From Saccharomyces paradoxus (Eukaryota > Ascomycota > Saccharomycetes > Saccharomycetales > Saccharomycetaceae), in NCBI RefSeq assembly GCF_002079055.1, contig NC_047495.1:1-64000 (forward strand): DNA of 64,000 nucleotides, read 5' to 3'. Shown in pieces: positions 50,409 through 61,944 of the stretch. Position numbers and translations under genes: made by a program. Below the pieces are notes generated by a model. That model had not been told where the DNA came from and did not search any database. It saw only the letters and a list, made by a program, of their open reading frames with translations. Every line of letters starts with the position of its first letter. Positions within the stretch are counted from its first letter, which is position 1.

Positions 50409-51137
50409 ATGAAGTCGCCACCGTGTAAGCAGATGAGTCATAAGAGAAGGGGCCTAGTGATATATCAGGATCAGAAACGGCAACAGCAACAACAACACCC
50501 CTCGGGGCAGTCTCTAAGCTCGATATCCTGGTCTCCAACCAGGCGTCTTCATCACCCTTTAAAACAACAGAGTACCAACAGTTTCACGGAAATATTATCG
50601 AAGTCAACTGTGCAACAAGATGTGCAACAAGGCGATAGTCATATGCCCATCTCATCGCTAGTTCTCAAACAAGAACAACATAAACAAGAGCAGCAGCGCC
50701 GAAACATGCAATCACAAAACTCGGGACCTCCTCTGCGAAGGCTTGTCCAGGAGTCGCAGTGGACAAGCTCCACAAGTCAGAAATCCCTAAGAAAACAGGA
50801 AAAGCAACCACAATCATTCTACAGTACTGAATCTAAGCTAGTTTCACAACTGCATAGCTCTGTAAAGGACTTGGATGCCATAATCCAGACGCATAAACCA
50901 AAATTTGACACAATAATTCATGATTTCTCTCATACAACCATATTGTCTTCAAACGAGCTGCTCATCAAACTCCCGGAGGATGAAACAATAATACTACATA
51001 GCAGAGCACCGAAAATCAATGCAGAATGGCTACACAATAAGGTTAGCAACCCTGGCGCCTCGTTAGTGATTGATTCAAGATCTTTTCTAAACCTGTGTAA
51101 CAATATAAAGTGGTACTTACATTGGAAATTTATATGA
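50409..51137 (+). CDS. YIL152W: Uncharacterised protein with Gln-rich N-terminal half
   Basis: The 242-residue product corresponds to S. cerevisiae YIL152W (about 235 residues; named VPR1 in recent lists). Residues 1-145 are polar and Gln-rich (KRQQQQQHPSGQ, EQHKQEQQRRNMQ) and presumably disordered. The C-terminal third (about 150-242) looks folded, with SKLVSQLHSSVKDLDAIIQ, ELLIKLPEDETIILHSRAPK and NNIKWYLHWKF at the end. No domain is recognised and function is unknown. The Gln-run length differs from S288C. It is convergent with ESL1, with 77 bp between the 3' ends. Confidence 0.85.
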   Translation: MKSPPCKQMSHKRRGLVIYQDQKRQQQQQHPSGQSLSSISWSPTRRLHHPLKQQSTNSFTEILSKSTVQQDVQQGDSHMPISSLVLKQEQHKQEQQRRNMQSQNSGPPLRRLVQESQWTSSTSQKSLRKQEKQPQSFYSTESKLVSQLHSSVKDLDAIIQTHKPKFDTIIHDFSHTTILSSNELLIKLPEDETIILHSRAPKINAEWLHNKVSNPGASLVIDSRSFLNLCNNIKWYLHWKFI

Positions 51138-51214
51138 CAGGGAATTGTAGAATAGGGTGTTCAAAAAAAATGCACGGAAATACATATGTGATCATATATA
51201 AGTACATATACATA

Positions 51215-54200
51215 TTAGTTGGTACATAATCCATTATTGATACCAAGCTTGCTACCCAACGAGAATAAATACTTTGTATTACACGTTTTAATTATTTTGT
51301 CCTTCGCTTTTTGGTCCATATTGTCATCATCCGTCACTAGCACTGCAAAATTCTTGCTTTCGTTTTTGTTTTCATTAATCATTCTTTCAGCTTGAAATTT
51401 TTGGTTGAGTTTAGCGATAGCATCAATGACAAACTCATCTACGTGCGTCTTCCAAGTAATTTGCTCTTCGAACTCTAGGCTCTCCTCAACGTGTGTTGCG
51501 ATATTCCCCGTGAACCTCATAGGAATAATTTTCTTTTCATCATACAGCTGGCGAATAGTAATCACTGACCTCGTTGCCGCTTCGACGACATTATCATCCT
51601 TTGAACCCCTTAAATAACGCAATTCTTGAAATGTAGTCAAACAAATCGCGAATTTAAGAATATTGTTTTTGGCCAGTTTGAAAATATGTGCAAAATGTCT
51701 TAACCATGATGTAGCATCGATCACAAAATAAACCGTACAATTGTCATTTTCATCACTGTCTTTAGAAGCGCCGGCAATTCTATCGAAGAAAATTTTATCC
51801 CAATGCAAACTTAGGTCGTTGCTGACAACATCATATATAGATTCACGGCTCACATCTAATGTTGCCCCATTACCAACATTGGACCATTGGCTGTAGATAA
51901 AAGCACTGTTGAATCCGCCGTTTTTATCAAAACAATGATAATCTGGTGTCAATCTTGTATAACCAGTATATTCGAAAATATTCTCACCAGAAACGACGCT
52001 TAAGTTTGGTGGGGCTCGTAGGTCCATGTTAACGTCGTCAATTTTTTCATTTATTTCAATTGTGTCATATAGCTCATCTAATTCGTGGTTATCGTTGTAA
52101 CTGTCCTCATCATATGCATCTAGTTTAAATGTGAAGTTCTTTAAGAAATAATCTGGAGATATATCATTTCGACGACAAAACACGGGAGCCTGGAAACTTA
52201 CTTTCAATCCCAAATCGGGGAACTTCTTGGCAATACCTTTCAAAAGTGAAACTGCTCTCACACTACGTATCCAGAATCTCTCACCAATTTCATCCTTTTC
52301 ATCAAAGACTATACCGTCAAGGGGAGAATCGAAAAAAAGATGATCTTGAACGCCAGGAATTTCCATCACATCGCACTTCTTAATGGCGTCAAACCATAAG
52401 GTTCCCCAACATTTCCAGATCTCTGGCAAATTTTCATTTTCATTGTAATATTCAATCAAATCATCTAGTTCTAATGAATAAAACCTTTCCAACTCCTTTT
52501 TCAAAAAAGGATGCAAATTATCTAGCATGTAACATACCAAGACATTACCTAAGGTCACTATGGAATTCCAAGGCATTGTTCTTCTCAAAAAATGTGTCCA
52601 GAATGCTATTACTTGTTTTGAATTTACCATTTCTATTTTTTTCAAAATAGCAACTACAAAATGTAACCACGTCAAAAAGTGCGGTAAGGCAACCACTAGC
52701 GGTGCATGAAGAAATTTTGTTAATACGTGTATACTGCATTGTATTGACGTCATGTTTATGTGGTTCAAAGACTCCAGCCAAATATCTAGGTTGGTTGGGA
52801 TATCATTGAAACTTGAATTTAAAGCATCGATATTCTGGAAGTAGCTTTCTGAACTTATTTGATCATCAAATGGATCTATGTATTGGGGTGTTTCTGTCGC
52901 TCCGGACCTCTTTTTTTCTCTTTTATCCTTCTTCAATTTCAAATACTTAGGTAACTGAAACAATAATGCAAATGGGTTTTTAGGATTACCAAATCCAATT
53001 AGCTGTAAAAGCTGAGATTCGGCAAATGCAGGAGCATGCCTAAAATAATAACGCAATGATTCTGGGTTCTGGCAAAACATCTCCTTTGTATTGAAAATGT
53101 CATTTCCGTTAAAGTCTTTACCAAACTTGTCTTTGAAATACATAAGCACAACATGTTGCAAATCCATATTCTCCAAGAAACTAGGCAAAAGCATTACTTC
53201 TGTATGCTTTAAGTAATCGATTAATTGAGAATTTCTATGGGCAGTTTCATTATTGTTAGTACTACCAGAACTTCTATCTATGAATGCAGATTGATAGATA
53301 TTTTCGATCAATAGCTGTAATGTTTGCTGAGATGGAGTGAAGGGATCCTGACAAAATACACTTTTTCCCAAGTTTACAAACGCTTCTAAACTGTTCTGTT
53401 GAACTGTGGCGATATGATAATAAAGTTTTCCACACCCATATATGTATTTCATTGATTCAGTATACCAATATTCGGCGCTTAACCTCCAATCTATGAATCC
53501 CGATGGGTACAGCGAGATTGCCATTCTAGAGAGATCACCTAATCTCTGCCTCCACAAAATAGAATATTTCAACGGTATATCTTCAAGCATATTTGAGACA
53601 GAGATGAAAGCGTATATAATAAACTGACAACATACCTCCGGGTCCATAAAGTTCGAGAAGTTCTTTAGTACATCAAGGAAGGTTATTATACCATATACCC
53701 ACAACCTTTTTTCTATTCTGTAAATATCCAAGATTTCTTGGCCCATAATCAAATCGTTTATCGGCTGTGTAGTTAATAATGCAGTAATGATGAAATTGAT
53801 GTAATTTTTGATCAGTTCTGTGTTCAATCTGTATATTGCCCATAAGCTTTTTAACTCTGTGGTTTGAGAGGTAGTTAAATAAAGACATCTTTGCTGTAAC
53901 TCGGTTTCCTGTACTACTATGATTTTGTAAATTTCCTGTAGTTTTTTAATAAAGGTCTGATTTGGCTGCGCTGAAGGAAGTTGCCTTATCATCGGTGGAG
54001 GTGAAGTAGCGACTACGGGGGCTCTTCTAATATCGGACAAAGTTACCTGGCTCTGTGGTCGCGAGTTGCTATAGATACCATTTGAAGCGACCAATGACTC
54101 GTCAGCTCTTATTTGCGGATTTGCATTTTCGTCATAAGCGCCCCTAGAGACAACTTCTATATTTCGAGCAAGTGCTGTTCTATTCACATAATATGGAGAT

Positions 54201-54571
54201 TTAGGAACGTCCATTGTTGAAATGGAACCAGTTCTCACTTGTGGGGTCGATTCCATAACTTTACGAGAAATGCTCGGTCTTCTAGACGCATCATCAGTTT
54301 TGGAGGGTGTATTCTGTGCCGAGACCTGGCCATTAGTTATTCCATCTATAAATCCTTTCCCTACGGGATCTACAATTCCAGGCACTCTTCTCTTAGCGAA
54401 CGACGACTCTGGTGTATCATTGTGCGAGGAAGAACTATGTCGCTTTTGATGAAGAAAAGCGGTGGTGGTCGGGCGCATATCGTTCACTGTATCGGTGTGA
54501 TTGTTGTTGGATCTTGAATAATCGGTTTCATTACTAGGATCATCATTCGCCGGCACCATTAGGTCAACCAT
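51215..54571 (-). CDS. ESL1: Est1-like protein with C-terminal PIN domain
   Basis: The 1118-residue protein has the same length as S. cerevisiae Esl1. A disordered Ser/Pro N-terminus (about 1-200) precedes an Est1-like 14-3-3/TPR region (about 205-500, with [19 protein letters not shown]) and a second helical block. The C-terminal PIN-type nuclease fold (about 930-1100) retains acidic residues in [10 protein letters not shown] and [12 protein letters not shown]. Family members in other organisms are Smg5/6-type. In yeast Esl1 and its paralogue Esl2 bind Hex3/Slx8-linked or environmental-stress regulators, and their exact role is unsettled. It is the longest gene between RRD1 and MLP2. Confidence 0.93.
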   Translation of the reverse strand: MVDLMVPANDDPSNETDYSRSNNNHTDTVNDMRPTTTAFLHQKRHSSSSHNDTPESSFAKRRVPGIVDPVGKGFIDGITNGQVSAQNTPSKTDDASRRPSISRKVMESTPQVRTGSISTMDVPKSPYYVNRTALARNIEVVSRGAYDENANPQIRADESLVASNGIYSNSRPQSQVTLSDIRRAPVVATSPPPMIRQLPSAQPNQTFIKKLQEIYKIIVVQETELQQRCLYLTTSQTTELKSLWAIYRLNTELIKNYINFIITALLTTQPINDLIMGQEILDIYRIEKRLWVYGIITFLDVLKNFSNFMDPEVCCQFIIYAFISVSNMLEDIPLKYSILWRQRLGDLSRMAISLYPSGFIDWRLSAEYWYTESMKYIYGCGKLYYHIATVQQNSLEAFVNLGKSVFCQDPFTPSQQTLQLLIENIYQSAFIDRSSGSTNNNETAHRNSQLIDYLKHTEVMLLPSFLENMDLQHVVLMYFKDKFGKDFNGNDIFNTKEMFCQNPESLRYYFRHAPAFAESQLLQLIGFGNPKNPFALLFQLPKYLKLKKDKREKKRSGATETPQYIDPFDDQISSESYFQNIDALNSSFNDIPTNLDIWLESLNHINMTSIQCSIHVLTKFLHAPLVVALPHFLTWLHFVVAILKKIEMVNSKQVIAFWTHFLRRTMPWNSIVTLGNVLVCYMLDNLHPFLKKELERFYSLELDDLIEYYNENENLPEIWKCWGTLWFDAIKKCDVMEIPGVQDHLFFDSPLDGIVFDEKDEIGERFWIRSVRAVSLLKGIAKKFPDLGLKVSFQAPVFCRRNDISPDYFLKNFTFKLDAYDEDSYNDNHELDELYDTIEINEKIDDVNMDLRAPPNLSVVSGENIFEYTGYTRLTPDYHCFDKNGGFNSAFIYSQWSNVGNGATLDVSRESIYDVVSNDLSLHWDKIFFDRIAGASKDSDENDNCTVYFVIDATSWLRHFAHIFKLAKNNILKFAICLTTFQELRYLRGSKDDNVVEAATRSVITIRQLYDEKKIIPMRFTGNIATHVEESLEFEEQITWKTHVDEFVIDAIAKLNQKFQAERMINENKNESKNFAVLVTDDDNMDQKAKDKIIKTCNTKYLFSLGSKLGINNGLCTN

Positions 54572-54889
54572 GTTATGCGAAATCCGTAGTCTTGTTATGT
54601 ATTGAACCTAAAAATATCGTCAGATGCTGCCAAAGCACGGCCAAAAAACGATTGTAAGGTGAAGGAAGGAGTACAGAATGAAGGATGCGCCCAAGAGGGA
54701 GATGTTTTCAGAGCCCTTTCGTGGTCACAAGGTGTTCTGCTCTGCTCTTCCTCCCTTTAAGGATTGATTCCCCATATTGCAACCAAAATCACTCAATTTT
54801 TCATCATAATTTTTCAATCATTACCCGCGCTATCACCTATCAAAAGTAATACCATTTACGGGGTCTTGAAAAAGCACATCAATAATCAT
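54572..54889. promoter_or_regulatory. ESL1 promoter and MCM10 3' region
   Basis: 318 bp between two minus-strand genes. The ESL1-proximal half is GC-richer with short purine runs. No specific site can be assigned. Confidence 0.4.
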
Positions 54890-56605
54890 TTATACTATCT
54901 CAAGATCGCTGGCACTAGCATCCGAAGTTTCTCCAGCTTCCTTGGATCCGAAATGTCTTTGCCAAACTTCCTCACGGTGGCTCCTTTTCTTGAACCATTC
55001 ATTCTTTGAGGGCGCAAGAATGACTTTTTCCTTCTTGTAATGTAAGAGGTCGTTTATAACAGTTTTTTTCCCACTAAGGAGGATGTTCTTAGACTCTCCG
55101 CCTGGTACCGAAGACTTGAGTACTTGGGAAATTTTCCCGTGAGTAGGATCGAATCCCAGGCGTTGGATAAGCCCTGTCTGAAGAGCACTTTCTGTCGTCT
55201 GCTTCATTTTCTGTTTCTCCCCGTCGCTCTTATCATCTAATCCGCTGGATTCCCTCCTTCTCATGATCTTGCCTAGTTCGCGGCTCAGTGCTGTCGATTT
55301 CTTAGTGTCCACTATTTTTCTTCTTTTATTATCCAAGTTTGCGAGCATATCTGGGTTCTGAAATTTCTCATCGAAAAATGCCTTCGCAGAATTACTATTA
55401 GTAAAGTTGTGAGAGCTCTTTTTGAGTCTTTCCTCCTCCTCTGAGAGGCCCTTACGAGTACCTTTGATTATATTGAACCTATTTTCTCCTTTGCCCTTAT
55501 ATAAACTTGGTTGAGAACCTACTTTGGTGGGCGCACCTAAGGCGTACCCACCATTTAATTCGATTCTTTTAGCACTTGTCCCTCGAAATTGTACTTCTCT
55601 ATGGTAATCACAACACTTGTGAAGAGAGATGTTTATGGGAGAGCCACATTTTTTGTGTGTCTTTTTATTCACTATGGGACACCATCCTAAATCTCTGCTT
55701 GAACCTATCTCTAAGATACACTTGAAGTCATGGCTAATTCGAAGGTTGAAGGACTTGATAAAATTTCCTCGTCCTGAAGGTCTCCACGGTAATACTTCGG
55801 GGTTTAATATTGCTATTACATCGCCCAAGCGAAGATTATAATATCTTTCTACACCCTTTTTCCCGAAGATATAAACATCTAGTGTATGCTGAAAATCTGT
55901 TATGGTAAACATGAAGAATTTGACCGGCTTTTCCGATGATGTGAATTTGATGTCAGATTTATGACTAATGAGACCCACCGCGGCCCAATTGGCGTACTCA
56001 GGCTCTTGAAATTTAGGTGGACGAATTTTAGCAAAAAGTTTTCCCAACCGAAGAATTTTGATCTCATGTAAAGCCTGTTTTAAATCATCCTCGGGTATAT
56101 ACCTCTTCTTAACCCAAAGATTTGAAAAGCTTTCTAATTCATTTGTGATTATCGGCCTATATTCGTTCTCATCGGTACCGAACGTATGTACTCTTGCGTT
56201 CATCATGCTTTCAAACTTGGCGATTTGTTTATCTTCATTTTTCTTTGCATTTTGAAATTTCTCCATGAAGTATGTGGTTGTACTAGTTGGTGATTCTCGT
56301 TGCTGCTGTAGTTGAGATAACCTTGATTCATTGACGTTTGAATCTTCGAGTCTTGTACCTTGCTTTTTAGCAGTAGGAGATTCCACTTTCACACGGCTCT
56401 TGGTAGGAGATTGAGGCACTTCGATGGCTTCGAAATTAGGATCTTCGGGTTTTTTAAATTCTTGCTTCCTTTTTAATCGTTCCATTAAGGCTTGCCTTTT
56501 TCGTTCCATAAATTCAAGTTCTCTCGCGATGGCTTGTTCATCTTCTTCATCGGATGTAATACTATTGTACGGATCAACTGCTGAAATATCACGAGGATCA
56601 TCCAT
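54890..56605 (-). CDS. MCM10: DNA replication initiation factor Mcm10
   Basis: The 571-residue protein equals S. cerevisiae Mcm10 when started at the ATG at 56605 (MDDPRDISAVDPYN). An N-terminal coiled coil (about 25-60) carries ERKRQALMERLKRKQEF. An OB-fold (about 215-310) carries LGDVIAILNPEVLPWRP and is joined to a CCCH zinc finger (about 319-350; WCPIVNKKTHKKCGSP, HKCCDYHRE). A basic C-terminal part ends in an acidic tail. Mcm10 activates the CMG helicase at origins and links it with DNA polymerase alpha. The frame also has an ATG 18 codons upstream at 56659; the added residues are not in the S. cerevisiae protein. Confidence 0.95.
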   Translation of the reverse strand: MDDPRDISAVDPYNSITSDEEDEQAIARELEFMERKRQALMERLKRKQEFKKPEDPNFEAIEVPQSPTKSRVKVESPTAKKQGTRLEDSNVNESRLSQLQQQRESPTSTTTYFMEKFQNAKKNEDKQIAKFESMMNARVHTFGTDENEYRPIITNELESFSNLWVKKRYIPEDDLKQALHEIKILRLGKLFAKIRPPKFQEPEYANWAAVGLISHKSDIKFTSSEKPVKFFMFTITDFQHTLDVYIFGKKGVERYYNLRLGDVIAILNPEVLPWRPSGRGNFIKSFNLRISHDFKCILEIGSSRDLGWCPIVNKKTHKKCGSPINISLHKCCDYHREVQFRGTSAKRIELNGGYALGAPTKVGSQPSLYKGKGENRFNIIKGTRKGLSEEEERLKKSSHNFTNSNSAKAFFDEKFQNPDMLANLDNKRRKIVDTKKSTALSRELGKIMRRRESSGLDDKSDGEKQKMKQTTESALQTGLIQRLGFDPTHGKISQVLKSSVPGGESKNILLSGKKTVINDLLHYKKEKVILAPSKNEWFKKRSHREEVWQRHFGSKEAGETSDASASDLEIV

Positions 56606-56904
56606 TTCTCCGTAAACTGAGTGTTTGATGCGTGTTGAATATGAGCCTTGGATCGACAAACGTACGTCCTCTTTATAGACGATGGCCTACGAAGTTGATA
56701 CTTCTCAGCAGTGCTAAGAAGGTAGCTTTGCGCATTGAAAGAAGCCCGCGTAAAAAAAGGAAAAGCGGCAAATAAAGTCAAAATGAGTATATATTAAGCT
56801 ACTAATACGAGTTTATCAAAAACGTCTCACGTCCTGGATAATAACATTAGTGATATTTAAGTATGTAGGTGGATGTATATACAATTATAATGATTACTAT
56901 TACA
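56606..56904. promoter_or_regulatory. MCM10 promoter and MLP2 3' region
   Basis: 299 bp between minus-strand genes. The left end may encode an N-terminal extension of MCM10. No clear MCB (ACGCGT) was found. Confidence 0.4.
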
Positions 56905-59900
56905 TTAGTCCTTGGAAGCTGGGTCATTAGCTGGACTCTCTTTAATCTTTTTGGTATCCGGATCAAAAGACGTATCGTTCTCGATTGGTCGTTTTGATGT
57001 ACTTCCAATTTCCGTTATTTTTGCTTCATTAGTGCTATTGTTAGTTGAACCAGATGCGTCGGCAGACTTGATGACCGCACCGACTGCGAAATCAGGTTGA
57101 ATACTGAATGTAGGTAGGGGGGCACTAGTATTTATATTGGTTGGTGATGCTGTGAATGGATTCCGGAAGCTTTGGAGAGATGACGTATTAGGAGAGAATA
57201 CTGGCTTACCAAAACGAAAAGTTGAAGTTGCCTTGTTACCAGCAGCCTTACTATCCATCACGTTATTTTCTTTATTTGTACTCGTTGGCCGGCTATCGTT
57301 AAAGGAGATACCATTCTTCACGTTCTTCAATTGTTCTTGAAATTTGATACTTTTTTGATTTATGAAATCAGTGACAGCCGAAGGCCTTTCAGAATTCCCC
57401 TTTAATGGACTATTCCATAAATCCTCTTCAGCATCTTCCCCGTTGTCTTTCCTATCAGAAAATGTCAGGCTGTCCGCATTTTCCTTCAATTTCTTTTGAA
57501 ACTCTTCTTCTAATTCTTTTTTACGCTTGCTGATAATTTTTTGTATTCTTTCTTCGCTTGGCAACCTTATTCTTTTCTTTAGGTTCTCTTCTGCCTCCTT
57601 AATCCTTCTTACTGTTTCATCTTCATATTCCTTTAGCCATTCCTTTTTCAACTTCCCAAGGTTTTCACTATTGTCTGCTCCTGTACTTTCACTTTTATTC
57701 AAGGCCTCCTCCAGTTTTTTTTCAAATTCCTTTGTTCTTTCGTCAATAATTCTGTTTTTTTCTTCCTCCATGCTAACTCTCAATTTCTCGAATGCATCAG
57801 AAGAGCCATTCGCATTTTTGAAAATTTGTAACTCCCTCTTGAGGGATTCAATCTCCTCCATTAATGTTTGGGAGGTAACCTTTTCGTTATCTCTCGAGAC
57901 GTCTTCCGATTGGAGTGCATGTGTCTTGAGTTTGGCATCCATGTCAATAACTTTAAAGCTTTCATTATGTAAATCTTGTTCCAATTTATCTCTCATTGCT
58001 TTTAATTCGTTGAGTTCGTTAGTTAAAGCGGTTTGTTGTTTCTTAGATGCGTCCAATTTTTCATGCGCTTGCTTCTTTAGCCTATTGAATTTATTCTCCA
58101 AGTCAGTATTTGCATTCTGCGCGCTCAGAAGTTTGACCTTTAAATCACTAATCTCATTATTTAGCTTTTCGATATCTTTTTTTTGGACGTCTTTTTGCTG
58201 TCGAGATAAGTCCTGATATCTCCGTTTACATTGTTCCATTTCACTTTCATAGACTATAATCTTGTTAGAATTGATTGAAACTTGTTCTTTTGTTTGTATG
58301 AGATCATCCTGTAATCGAGATATTTCTTCTTGCCTGTCAGTTAATTGTCTATAAATTTCCCTATTTTTTTCGGTTACATTCTTGAGGCTCTTTTGTAAAA
58401 TGGCATTATTTTCCTTTAAAATGTTAACTTGAGCAATTTCTTTCGTGATATCCTTGAACTCATCAATAATAACCGCAGAGCATTGAAATTCCTTCCGTGA
58501 TAAAGACTGGGTTTGTTGCAGACCATTTATGGTTTCTTCTAAACTATCGTTCTTCTTTTTGACGAGTGCCAAATCTCTCTTACAGGTAATTAGTTTTGTT
58601 TCTAAGAGATTTCTTTCATGACGTAAATTTGAAAACAACGAAGCTAGTTTTAGGTAATCTTCATTGCCATCATTTCCTTCTGTGTCGTCAATTTTTTCAA
58701 TTAATACGGAATTTTCGACACGCAAGGATTCTGCCTGTTCGATATTAGATATCAACTCTCTTTCATAATCAGCCTTTTCCTCCATCCATTTCCTTTCGTG
58801 CTTATCGAGTAAATCCTGAGTGTTGTATAACGAAGATTTGGTCTTCATCAATTCCTTTTGGTATTCGACCGCCTCTTTTTCAAGACGTATAACCAATTCA
58901 GATAGATCTTTATTTTCCTTCAGAGTGGACTGATATTGGGAAGTTTCTTTTTTTTGGTACACTTGGACAATCGCACTCATTTTATCGATTTTTTTCTTCA
59001 TTTCTTGGATCTTTTCTGCTTCATTGCTTAACTTTTCTGATTGTTGAACAAGGCGCAATGCACCTTCTCTTAGTTTCGGTTGCAAACCTCTTATTTCATC
59101 AAGCTCTTCGCGTAAACGAGATAGATCTTCTTCCCTTGCACATTTTTCCTCCTTCTCTAACTCAATCTTAGCATGGTAACTTTCCTTTGTCTTCGTTAGT
59201 TCATCTTTTAATTCTTTGAGCGCATTTTCATTCGTTGAAATAATCTCTTCATAAGCCTTGATCTGTGAGCGTGCATCTTTTAATTCGATTTGAATTTGTT
59301 CTAAATCTTTTCTTAAAGCCGGCTCCAGCGTACTTGCATCACTATTTTGATTCAAGAATTTGTATTCGAATTTGGTTTTTCTCAATTCCTTATCAAGGTT
59401 CTCTATTTCTGATGAAAGTGTTCCAATTGTTGTTTCTTTTGTTGATAGCTCCGTTAATACGGACTTCATTTTCTTTTCTGCATCATCGACGGTATCTTGA
59501 GCCCATTTGAGTTGTGAATCCTTGGATGAGTGTAGTGATTCTATTTCTTGTACCTTTGATTGTAATTCAGTACGTAACCTTTCCAATTCTTTTTCCAATT
59601 CTTTGATTCTAGCTCTGTACTGGCTTTCTTTAGAACTAAAATTGAGCTCTTTTTCATTATGGCTGATTTCGGATTCCTTGAGTTTCATCTGTAATTCTAT
59701 TTTTTCATTACAGCATCTTTCCAAATCCCTAGTTAAAGATTTCTTCGTAGGTATTAGGTTGGCAGTTTCTTTTTTCAGTTTGGAAATCTCGTACTCCAAG
59801 AATTCGATTTTGATTCTAGACTGTGATAGCTCATTTGACTCTCTCTCCTTCCTCTCCTGTATGTGTGATGGGACACATGATTTTCGCTCCTCGAGTTGGG

Positions 59901-61944
59901 TTTTCAGGCGATCTATTTCTTCCTCAAGCATACGTTCTTTTTCCTTTGCCAAACTCTTGAAGTTTTCAAAATCTTGTAAAGCTATTTTTTTGTCGCATTG
60001 TGATTTCTTGTAAGTTAATAACTCTTTTCTTAAATTTTGAATAACAGCGGAGCTTTCGACTTTTGTAGATGAAAGCTCTGCTTCAAGTTCCCTAATCCTC
60101 TTCTCGTGTGCTGCTTCTACAAAAGTATCAGCGTTTGTGTTGGCCTTGTTTTCTTTAGCTGAGACGAGCAATTTGTAAGAATCCCGCTCTCTCAAAAGGA
60201 TATTTATGCGAGATTCCATTTTCGTATTGATATTCTCCAGTTCAATTATTGCGTCCTTTGCTTCTTTGATAGTCTGGTTTTCTAATTCTGCTAGAGTTTT
60301 TTTCTGTTTTCCTTCATGATTTTCTAATTTATCAGCCAAAGTCCGAATGCAATTTAAGAGTTCTTGATTTTTTTCTTGTAACTCATTTACATTATTGAAT
60401 TCAACTAGTCTCTCCGTGATAATGGATTGGGAATCGTTTTCATTTACAGTATTTCTTGATTCTAGGAACTTTCTTAATGACATCAGCTCATTTTGTGATA
60501 ACGGTGATGCCGTTTTCTGGATCGCAGATGTATTTAAAAGTAGTAGTTTAACCTGGCAGGCCAAATCCGATCTTTGTTTCACCAGGGAATGAATATTTTC
60601 TTCACAACCATTTATCTTCTGCCTTAATGAAGTTATTTCTTTTTCGTCGTTACGCTTGGCCAAAGAAACACTTTCTAGTAGTTCTGTGGAACGTTTTAAT
60701 TCATGCTCCAATGATTTTGTTCTCTCCTTAAAAGAGGTCAGTTCAGGGGTTTTATGTTCTAATTCTAGGATGAAATCCTCCAGTTGATTTTGTAGTTGAA
60801 ATTTTTGATTCCTTTCTTTTATCAATTGCCTTTTCAGCACTTTAATATCAGAAAATAATTTACCTATTGTGGGAGAACCTGCACTCGTAGTCATTGTAGG
60901 TTTGTCTTCCTCGATACAATCCATGACTATATTCTGTAACCTTTGACGCTCATCTTTTGATTTTTGAAGTGTGAGTTTTGTATCTATCAGTTCGTCTATC
61001 ACATTATTATGTTCAGGATTCTTGCAAGAATTACCATCGTCTTTCTCTATTGCCCTCAAGGAATGATCCTTTTCCAATGATGTTAATTGAGAGCGTAGTA
61101 AGTCATTCATGTTTTTTTGTAAAGTCATTTCCTTGGAGAATTCTGCCTTTTCTATACTGGCGGTATCTCTCAAATTCTTGATTTCCAATATTTTCTCCTC
61201 AACCGACTGGGATAGTTGCTTATTTTGATGTAGTAAAAAATTATTGTACGTAAAAACGGATTCATAGTCGGTCTGAGCTTGGCATAATTTTTCTTCGAGA
61301 TTCCGTACATGCGATGTTTTCGTAACTTCTTCTGCTAGCGCTTTTTCATTATAAGATGAAAGTTTTTCTTCGATCCATTTTTTATTTTGTAGCATTAATT
61401 CTTTTTCTTGTACTACAGCATTGTACTTCAACTGTAATGACACGGTATTGGACTTGCACCTTTGTAATATATTCTCCATTTCCATCAGTTTTCTTCTAAG
61501 AAGCTTATTTTCTTTGTCCAAAACATCCTTTACAGAATCATCACTCTGATCTCTACTCTGCCAAATTGCACATTCCTCTTTAACGCTTTTCTCGTCATTT
61601 ACTTCTCTTATAGCTTCGTGGCTCGCATCCAGTTGTTTGTTTAATGTATCTATTTCCCGCGCATATCTGGAACGTTCTTCCTTCAACTCCTCTTTCAGGC
61701 AATTTAATTCTTTGCCGGCTATATCTTTCTGCTCGGAAGACTTGTCTAGTAATTCCTTAAGGTTTGAAATCCTTGAATAGTACTGCGATTTGATCTCATC
61801 GACTAAAACATTGAGTTTTGTCACTTCTTCTTCAGAACGTTCAAGCTTTGCTATTTTCTTGTATAAGTTTCTTAAAACAGAATAGTTAACGCCTTGAAGC
61901 GACTCGAATGGAACATGCAAAAACTCTGATATTTTGTCCTCCAT
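56905..61944 (-). CDS. MLP2: Nuclear basket protein Mlp2, Tpr family
   Basis: The 1679-residue protein has the same length as S. cerevisiae Mlp2. Nearly all of it from residue 20 to about 1450 is predicted coiled coil, dense in Glu/Lys/Leu heptads (for example LERLRTELQSKVQEIESL). A short, more polar C-terminal part (about 1480-1679) has Asn/Ser/Thr patches and a basic KRPIEND...KKIKES stretch fitting nuclear import. With Mlp1 it forms the filaments of the nuclear pore basket. It also binds spindle pole bodies and takes part in mRNA surveillance and telomere or silent chromatin organisation. The frame is intact. Confidence 0.96.
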   Translation of the reverse strand: MEDKISEFLHVPFESLQGVNYSVLRNLYKKIAKLERSEEEVTKLNVLVDEIKSQYYSRISNLKELLDKSSEQKDIAGKELNCLKEELKEERSRYAREIDTLNKQLDASHEAIREVNDEKSVKEECAIWQSRDQSDDSVKDVLDKENKLLRRKLMEMENILQRCKSNTVSLQLKYNAVVQEKELMLQNKKWIEEKLSSYNEKALAEEVTKTSHVRNLEEKLCQAQTDYESVFTYNNFLLHQNKQLSQSVEEKILEIKNLRDTASIEKAEFSKEMTLQKNMNDLLRSQLTSLEKDHSLRAIEKDDGNSCKNPEHNNVIDELIDTKLTLQKSKDERQRLQNIVMDCIEEDKPTMTTSAGSPTIGKLFSDIKVLKRQLIKERNQKFQLQNQLEDFILELEHKTPELTSFKERTKSLEHELKRSTELLESVSLAKRNDEKEITSLRQKINGCEENIHSLVKQRSDLACQVKLLLLNTSAIQKTASPLSQNELMSLRKFLESRNTVNENDSQSIITERLVEFNNVNELQEKNQELLNCIRTLADKLENHEGKQKKTLAELENQTIKEAKDAIIELENINTKMESRINILLRERDSYKLLVSAKENKANTNADTFVEAAHEKRIRELEAELSSTKVESSAVIQNLRKELLTYKKSQCDKKIALQDFENFKSLAKEKERMLEEEIDRLKTQLEERKSCVPSHIQERKERESNELSQSRIKIEFLEYEISKLKKETANLIPTKKSLTRDLERCCNEKIELQMKLKESEISHNEKELNFSSKESQYRARIKELEKELERLRTELQSKVQEIESLHSSKDSQLKWAQDTVDDAEKKMKSVLTELSTKETTIGTLSSEIENLDKELRKTKFEYKFLNQNSDASTLEPALRKDLEQIQIELKDARSQIKAYEEIISTNENALKELKDELTKTKESYHAKIELEKEEKCAREEDLSRLREELDEIRGLQPKLREGALRLVQQSEKLSNEAEKIQEMKKKIDKMSAIVQVYQKKETSQYQSTLKENKDLSELVIRLEKEAVEYQKELMKTKSSLYNTQDLLDKHERKWMEEKADYERELISNIEQAESLRVENSVLIEKIDDTEGNDGNEDYLKLASLFSNLRHERNLLETKLITCKRDLALVKKKNDSLEETINGLQQTQSLSRKEFQCSAVIIDEFKDITKEIAQVNILKENNAILQKSLKNVTEKNREIYRQLTDRQEEISRLQDDLIQTKEQVSINSNKIIVYESEMEQCKRRYQDLSRQQKDVQKKDIEKLNNEISDLKVKLLSAQNANTDLENKFNRLKKQAHEKLDASKKQQTALTNELNELKAMRDKLEQDLHNESFKVIDMDAKLKTHALQSEDVSRDNEKVTSQTLMEEIESLKRELQIFKNANGSSDAFEKLRVSMEEEKNRIIDERTKEFEKKLEEALNKSESTGADNSENLGKLKKEWLKEYEDETVRRIKEAEENLKKRIRLPSEERIQKIISKRKKELEEEFQKKLKENADSLTFSDRKDNGEDAEEDLWNSPLKGNSERPSAVTDFINQKSIKFQEQLKNVKNGISFNDSRPTSTNKENNVMDSKAAGNKATSTFRFGKPVFSPNTSSLQSFRNPFTASPTNINTSAPLPTFSIQPDFAVGAVIKSADASGSTNNSTNEAKITEIGSTSKRPIENDTSFDPDTKKIKESPANDPASKD

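Noticed and set aside
57527-58216. 229-codon plus-strand frame opposite MLP2
   Set aside because: Ser/Leu/Phe-rich complement of Glu/Lys-rich coiled-coil codons; a typical shadow.
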